This document shows positions 30,889 to 34,415 of a stretch of 34,415 nt of DNA, one piece after another. A program made the position numbers and the translations under genes. How positions within the stretch are numbered: the first letter of the stretch is position 1; each line of letters begins with the position of its first letter. Source of the DNA: an uncultured Paenibacillus sp. Lineage in GTDB: Bacteria; Bacillota; Bacilli; Paenibacillales; Paenibacillaceae. The notes below the pieces were generated by a model. That model worked only from the letters and a program-made list of their open reading frames with translations. It had not been told where the DNA came from and ran no database searches. The DNA is taken from assembly GCA_937895345.1 (NCBI GenBank), contig CALAWP010000023.1, forward strand, positions 1 to 34,415. Direction: 5' to 3'.

Positions 30889-31341
30889 TTACTCTTGCGG
30901 TTTCGTCAATTCCCTGGCAAGCTTCTCGAACGTCTCGATAAACGCAATCGCCTCTTCTTCCCGAAAGTGTTGAATAAACTTGGCCAGTCTCTCCTGAATG
31001 CGTGTCTCCATGATGTCGCACAGCGCTTCGCCCTTCTCCGTCAGCGCCAGATGAATGACGCGCCGGTCCTTTTCCCCGGGCAGCCTCCGAATCAAATCTT
31101 TGTCGGAAAGCCTGGTGATGATGGCCGTAATCGAGCTTTTGCCCACGCAAAAGATTTCCGACAGCTCGGAAGAAGTGCTGACGCCGCTTCGTCTCAAGAA
31201 TCGCATCGTCGCCAGCTGGTCGACGGTGAGCGACTCCGGCAGCAAATCCCGCAGCATGGCGCCCATACGGCGCTCGACGATAAAATTGGCTGTTTCGTAA
31301 CGTCGAATCAGCTCCTTCAGCTGCTCCTCCTTCAGATCGAT
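30889..31341 (-). CDS. MarR-family transcriptional regulator (YdgG-like)
   Basis: A MarR repressor of about 150 residues. It has a winged helix (LTVDQLATMRFLRRSG, then STSSELSEIFCVGKSSITAIITRLSDKDLI, then RRLPGEKDRRVIHLALTEKG) between helical dimer ends. It is 27 nt before the MMPL gene and very likely controls it. The start is odd. AAGGAGG is followed at 8 nt by ATC, not ATG, and the DLKEEQ sequence after it looks like a normal N-terminus. The only upstream start-like codons are TTG at 31389 (near the expected transcript start) and TTG at 31419 (inside the -35). Initiation at ATC, or an ATG-to-ATC change or sequencing error, is therefore possible. Confidence 0.82.
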   Translation of the reverse strand: MDLKEEQLKELIRRYETANFIVERRMGAMLRDLLPESLTVDQLATMRFLRRSGVSTSSELSEIFCVGKSSITAIITRLSDKDLIRRLPGEKDRRVIHLALTEKGEALCDIMETRIQERLAKFIQHFREEEAIAFIETFEKLARELTKPQE

Positions 31342-31362
31342 GGCCGTTCCCTCCTTAAATAA

Positions 31363-31395
31363 TTCTATTGTGAAATAGTTCGTCAATAGAACTAT
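31363..31395 (-). promoter_or_regulatory. nested inverted repeats, probable MarR operator
   Basis: ATAGTTC (31375-31381) and GAACTAT (31389-31395) form one palindrome; TTCTATTG (31363-31370) and CAATAGAA (31384-31391) form another that overlaps it. Both lie over or just after the -10 of the MarR promoter, the usual place for self-repression. Confidence 0.7.
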
Positions 31396-31419
31396 ATCAG
31401 AGTTGCGAATCGCTTTCAA
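31391..31419 (-). promoter_or_regulatory. promoter of the MarR-MMPL operon
   Basis: On the minus strand TTGAAA (31419-31414), exactly 17 nt, then TATAGT (31396-31391): a good sigma-A promoter. It overlaps the operator palindromes. Confidence 0.75.
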
Positions 31420-31463
31420 CCGACCTAAATATATCCAGTAAAAAGAAGGAGAATAGAAAATTT

Positions 31464-31470
31464 TGTCGAA
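31464..31470 (+). promoter_or_regulatory. possible Spo0A box before the GGDEF-EAL gene
   Basis: TGTCGAA inside TTTTGTCGAATATT, 67 nt before the GTG start. In B. subtilis Spo0A controls the c-di-GMP phosphodiesterase gene pdeH, so such a site would make sense, but a single heptamer is weak evidence. Confidence 0.35.
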
Positions 31471-31536
31471 TATTAGGGAAAATGATCGACAACGTACTTT
31501 ATACGCAGATCTTATCGCAGCATCAGGAGGACTCTT

Positions 31537-34152
31537 GTGGGCAACACTTTACAGCAACCGCGCCGCAGCTGGACTCCCCTCGCCTCGCTGGCTTTGTGCA
31601 TCTTGCTGGCGATCGGCGGCGAATGGGGAAAGTTCCACTTTGTATACGGAATCACGATGTCGTTAACCGGCTTGTTCGTATTGCTCGCCTTAAGATTGTT
31701 CGGATTATGGAACGGTCTGTTATGCGCCGTCCTGGCATACGGTGCCGGCGCGGTCTGGATGGGGCACTCTTGGTTTACGTTGATCGGCATAGCGGAAACC
31801 GCGTTCGTCGGCCTGCTGCTGCACCGGTATAACGGGAAGCTGCTGGGCTCCTCCGCCTTCTTCTGGCTCGTCTGCGGCATTCCGGCCACTTACGCCCTGC
31901 ATTTGCACGATTCGTCAATCGGACAGTCGGGAGCTCTTCTGATTGCGTTTATTATCGCGACCAACGGGATCATCAACGCCCTGTTCGCAGAAATTATCCA
32001 TCAATATGTCCCTCTCAGCAGATGGAGCGGCTTATCGTCCCTAAAGCGTTTGCCGTTCTCGACCGGCCGGCTGCTGCTGCATTTTGCCTACGGCATCACG
32101 GCGCTTTCCTTTGTCCTGAACGTGGTCGTCAGCAATCTCGGTTCTTTGAACGAAATCGAGAAGCACGTGCTCCGCATATCCGAGCAAATCGCAAGCCATC
32201 TTACCGGGGCCTTGCAGACCGATGAGACGAACCGCGCCGGCTTCTCCGGCATGGAAACGGCCGTCGCCGGCTATCGATCCGACCGTTATGCGGTAAGCGT
32301 CGCCGACCGCCGGCACGTCATCACGGCATCCAACCGAGAGGACCTGATCGGGGAAAGCCTGAATACCGGCGACAAGCGGGCGTTCAAGCCGCTGGCGGAT
32401 TCCTTGTATTTATCGGTTCCGGACCATTCCCGCAGCCGGTTCGCCTTGTATACGTGGGATTACGAACGGTTCGTGTACGCACAAGACATTCCGAATACCG
32501 AGAATCGCCTTCTAATCACGATTCCGATAAATCTGTACAAAAATTATTTGTTCAGTAAATATTGGACCCAATTTTATCTTTTGGCCGGCTTTTCGCTGCT
32601 TGCGACGGCCTTCGCCATGCTGCTCAACCGTTCGCTCGTCCGGTCGCTGCAAAGGCTCGCCGTAACGACGCGCAATTTGCCTTTGAAATTAAAGCAGAAC
32701 AACGCGCTGGAGCTGCCCCAAAGCAGCATTGTAGAAATCCATTCGCTAATCGCCAACTTCAAGCATATGTCCGGCAGCCTGCTTTATTTCTTCCAGGAGC
32801 TGCGCAAGAGTAACGAACGGCTGCAAGCGCAGGCGCAGCTGCTGCAGCAATCCGAAGAACGGCTCCATCAACTAGCCTATTACGATGCTTTGACCGAAAT
32901 GCCGAACCGCCCGCAGTTTACGCTGCATTTTCAGCAGCTTATCCAAATGGCCGGTTCCGAGTCGCGTCCGATCGCGGTGTTGTTTACGGACATTAACCGT
33001 TTCAAGCAAGTAAACGATACGCTTGGCCATACGGTCGGCGACCAGCTTCTCAAGCTTGCGGGGGAACGTTTCTCGGCTTTGTCGAACCGTTATTGCACCG
33101 TTTACCGTCTCGGCGGCGACGAATTCGTCTTTCTGTGCAGCTTCAAGGACGAGCGCCACCTGAAGGAAATCGCCCAGTCGATCTGCGACAGCTTCACCCA
33201 GCCGTTCGTGATCGACGGCAAGACGATCTTCCTGACGCTCAGCGTCGGGATCAGCGTATATCCGCATGACGGCAGCGACATGGATACGATTATTCGCAAC
33301 GCCGATATGGCTATGTACAACGCGAAGGAAGAAGGGGACGGCTGCTACCGCTTTTTCCGCCCCAGTCTCGTATCGGCGATTACGGAAAAAATGCAGCTCG
33401 AAAACGGCTTGTACGAAGCGCTTAAGTCCAACCAGTTTTCGCTTCATTATCAGCCGAAGATCAAGGCGGCCACCGGCGAATTATGCGGCATAGAAGCGTT
33501 GATCCGATGGCAGCACCCCGAGCTCGGCATGGTGCCTCCGGACAAATTCATTCCGCTTGCCGAGCAGTCGGGCTTTATCTTGGAAATCGACAGCTGGGTG
33601 TTTCGGGAAGCTTGCCGCCAGAACAAAGCGTGGCAGGATGCGGGACTTAAGCGCATCAGCGTGTCCGTCAACATATCGGCGAGACATTTCTACCAAGGCA
33701 ATCTGAAAGAAATGATTGTAAGCGGCTTGCGGGAAACGGGACTGGAGCCGCAATATGTCAGCCTGGAAATTACCGAGGGCGTATTTATGCGCAATTTGGA
33801 GCAGGTGATCGAGACTATCCTTTATTTGCGCGGTCTGGGCATCCAGATTTCGATCGACGATTTCGGCACCGGCTATTCGTCGCTTAACCAGCTGCAAAGA
33901 CTGCCGATCTCGGACGTCAAGCTGGACCGTTCGTTCATCCGGGGCATCACCAACGACGAAAAAAAATCGTCCATCGTGAAAGCGATTATCGAGCTGGTGC
34001 ACAGCATGAATATGAAGGTGGTGGCCGAGGGCGTCGAAACGCAGGACGAATCGCAATTTTGCAAAGAGCTGAAATGCGACGAGCTGCAAGGATACTTGTT
34101 CAGCCGCCCGCTGCCTCCGGACCAGTTGAAGGAGCTGCTTATACATTTCTAA
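31537..34152 (+). CDS. membrane-bound diguanylate cyclase/phosphodiesterase (GGDEF-EAL)
   Basis: An 871-residue signalling protein for c-di-GMP. About six membrane segments within residues 14-170 and one near 186-206 are followed by an outside sensor-like region (about 210-340), a last membrane segment (about 343-362), a HAMP-like and coiled linker, then GGDEF and EAL domains. The cyclase motif GGDEF (526-530) is intact; the RxxD inhibitory site five residues before it is not seen. The EAL motif (653-655) and DDFGTGYSSL (from Asp774) are complete, so phosphodiesterase activity is likely. The GTG start has GGAGG 6 nt upstream. The N-terminal membrane module does not match a family I can name. 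Confidence 0.93.
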   Translation: MGNTLQQPRRSWTPLASLALCILLAIGGEWGKFHFVYGITMSLTGLFVLLALRLFGLWNGLLCAVLAYGAGAVWMGHSWFTLIGIAETAFVGLLLHRYNGKLLGSSAFFWLVCGIPATYALHLHDSSIGQSGALLIAFIIATNGIINALFAEIIHQYVPLSRWSGLSSLKRLPFSTGRLLLHFAYGITALSFVLNVVVSNLGSLNEIEKHVLRISEQIASHLTGALQTDETNRAGFSGMETAVAGYRSDRYAVSVADRRHVITASNREDLIGESLNTGDKRAFKPLADSLYLSVPDHSRSRFALYTWDYERFVYAQDIPNTENRLLITIPINLYKNYLFSKYWTQFYLLAGFSLLATAFAMLLNRSLVRSLQRLAVTTRNLPLKLKQNNALELPQSSIVEIHSLIANFKHMSGSLLYFFQELRKSNERLQAQAQLLQQSEERLHQLAYYDALTEMPNRPQFTLHFQQLIQMAGSESRPIAVLFTDINRFKQVNDTLGHTVGDQLLKLAGERFSALSNRYCTVYRLGGDEFVFLCSFKDERHLKEIAQSICDSFTQPFVIDGKTIFLTLSVGISVYPHDGSDMDTIIRNADMAMYNAKEEGDGCYRFFRPSLVSAITEKMQLENGLYEALKSNQFSLHYQPKIKAATGELCGIEALIRWQHPELGMVPPDKFIPLAEQSGFILEIDSWVFREACRQNKAWQDAGLKRISVSVNISARHFYQGNLKEMIVSGLRETGLEPQYVSLEITEGVFMRNLEQVIETILYLRGLGIQISIDDFGTGYSSLNQLQRLPISDVKLDRSFIRGITNDEKKSSIVKAIIELVHSMNMKVVAEGVETQDESQFCKELKCDELQGYLFSRPLPPDQLKELLIHF

Positions 34153-34390
34153 CATGAAGCGAAGATTTGTCTAACATTTTCTGACCGATAGCCCCGCTGC
34201 CATAGGGCGATTTTAAACACATAACTTGTCTTATGAATTGAAAAAACAGCCCATAAAATGGACTGTCGGGGGTCACCTCACGAAACGGAAAAAATCGTAC
34301 GCTAAGAATAGATTCGGAACTGCTTACCTGTTCCCTAATTCGGACTGAGCTGCCTTCTATATTATAATGGACTAAGAAAATCGGACAGCA
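34153..34390. other. intergenic region at the right end
   Basis: No gene is seen. It contains a weak plus-strand hairpin (GCCC...GGGC then GATTTT, about 34190-34212), a minus-strand terminator-like stem at 34241-34266, and a TATAAT at 34363-34368 that may belong to the next gene. Confidence 0.5.
34241..34266 (-). terminator. minus-strand terminator-like hairpin
   Basis: On the minus strand ACAGTCCAT pairs with ATGGGCTGT (one mismatch) around a 3-nt loop and is followed by six T. It points leftwards, although no minus-strand gene is visible between it and the window end. Confidence 0.5.
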
Positions 34391-34393
34391 AAA

Positions 34394-34415
34394 AAGGAGA
34401 TTCTTAGTTGTATGG
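34394..34415 (+). CDS. possible start of a gene cut by the window end
   Basis: AAGGAGA at 34394-34400 is followed 7 nt later by TTG (34408) and 11 nt later by ATG (34412). A TATAAT lies at 34363-34368. Only a few codons are inside the window, so the product cannot be named. Confidence 0.35.

Overview
The window looks like chromosomal DNA of a GC-rich, spore-former-type Firmicute, most probably a member of the Paenibacillaceae (Paenibacillus/Cohnella-like). The reasons are a cytochrome aa3 quinol oxidase with a lipoprotein subunit II, a YwhD-family protein, CcdC, a YdgG/YdgH-like MarR-MMPL pair, lipoteichoic-acid synthase, a PerR-type regulator with its operators, many strong GGAGG ribosome binding sites, and GTG/TTG starts. 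No phage, integrase, transposase, rRNA, tRNA or CRISPR array was seen. The assignment rests on recalled family features, not on a database search.

Layout, left to right. 1-582: a possible small ORF and an AT-richer intergenic region. 583-4844: qoxABCD, the four-subunit quinol oxidase operon, closed by a strong terminator. 4869-6102: a 56-nt imperfect hairpin followed by a tandem GNAT acetyltransferase. 6131-9390 (minus): a four-gene ECF sigma operon (sigma, anti-sigma, a membrane protein with a triplicated motif, and a second membrane protein). 9559-9771: a decayed C-terminal fragment of a PLP-dependent decarboxylase. 9821-12927: a divergent siderophore-uptake locus (binding lipoprotein, then two permeases) around a perfect Fur box, with no ATPase in the window. 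12928-13469: non-coding DNA with a terminator, short repeats and three 52-bp tandem units. 13470-16989: YwhD-family protein (minus), a membrane-anchored M1 peptidase and a membrane protein (plus). 17118-18095 (minus): ccdC and a glutathione peroxidase. 18198-21108 (minus): a peroxide-stress block of a PerR-like regulator, an overlapping degenerate response regulator and a catalase, with PerR-type boxes before both the regulator and the catalase. 21238-21570: a short plus-strand transcription unit with a good promoter, ribosome binding site and terminator but only tiny ORFs. 21587-23301: cardiolipin synthase and a 51-residue DUF1540 protein. 23403-26480: a VanY-type carboxypeptidase divergent from an LTA synthase. 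26581-27639: asparaginase. 27733-31419: MMPL exporter and its MarR regulator. 31537-34152: a membrane-bound GGDEF-EAL protein. 34391-34415: ribosome binding site and possible start of a further gene.

Several blocks fit together functionally. The oxidase, CcdC, glutathione peroxidase, PerR-like regulator and catalase concern respiration and oxidative stress. The Fur-box locus handles iron. Cardiolipin synthase, VanY, LTA synthase, the MMPL protein and the ECF module concern the cell envelope. The least explained elements are the ECF-linked triplicated membrane protein, the small transcription unit at 21.3 kb, the imperfect direct repeats flanking the PerR/catalase block, the 52-bp tandem repeats and the decarboxylase relic beside the iron locus.
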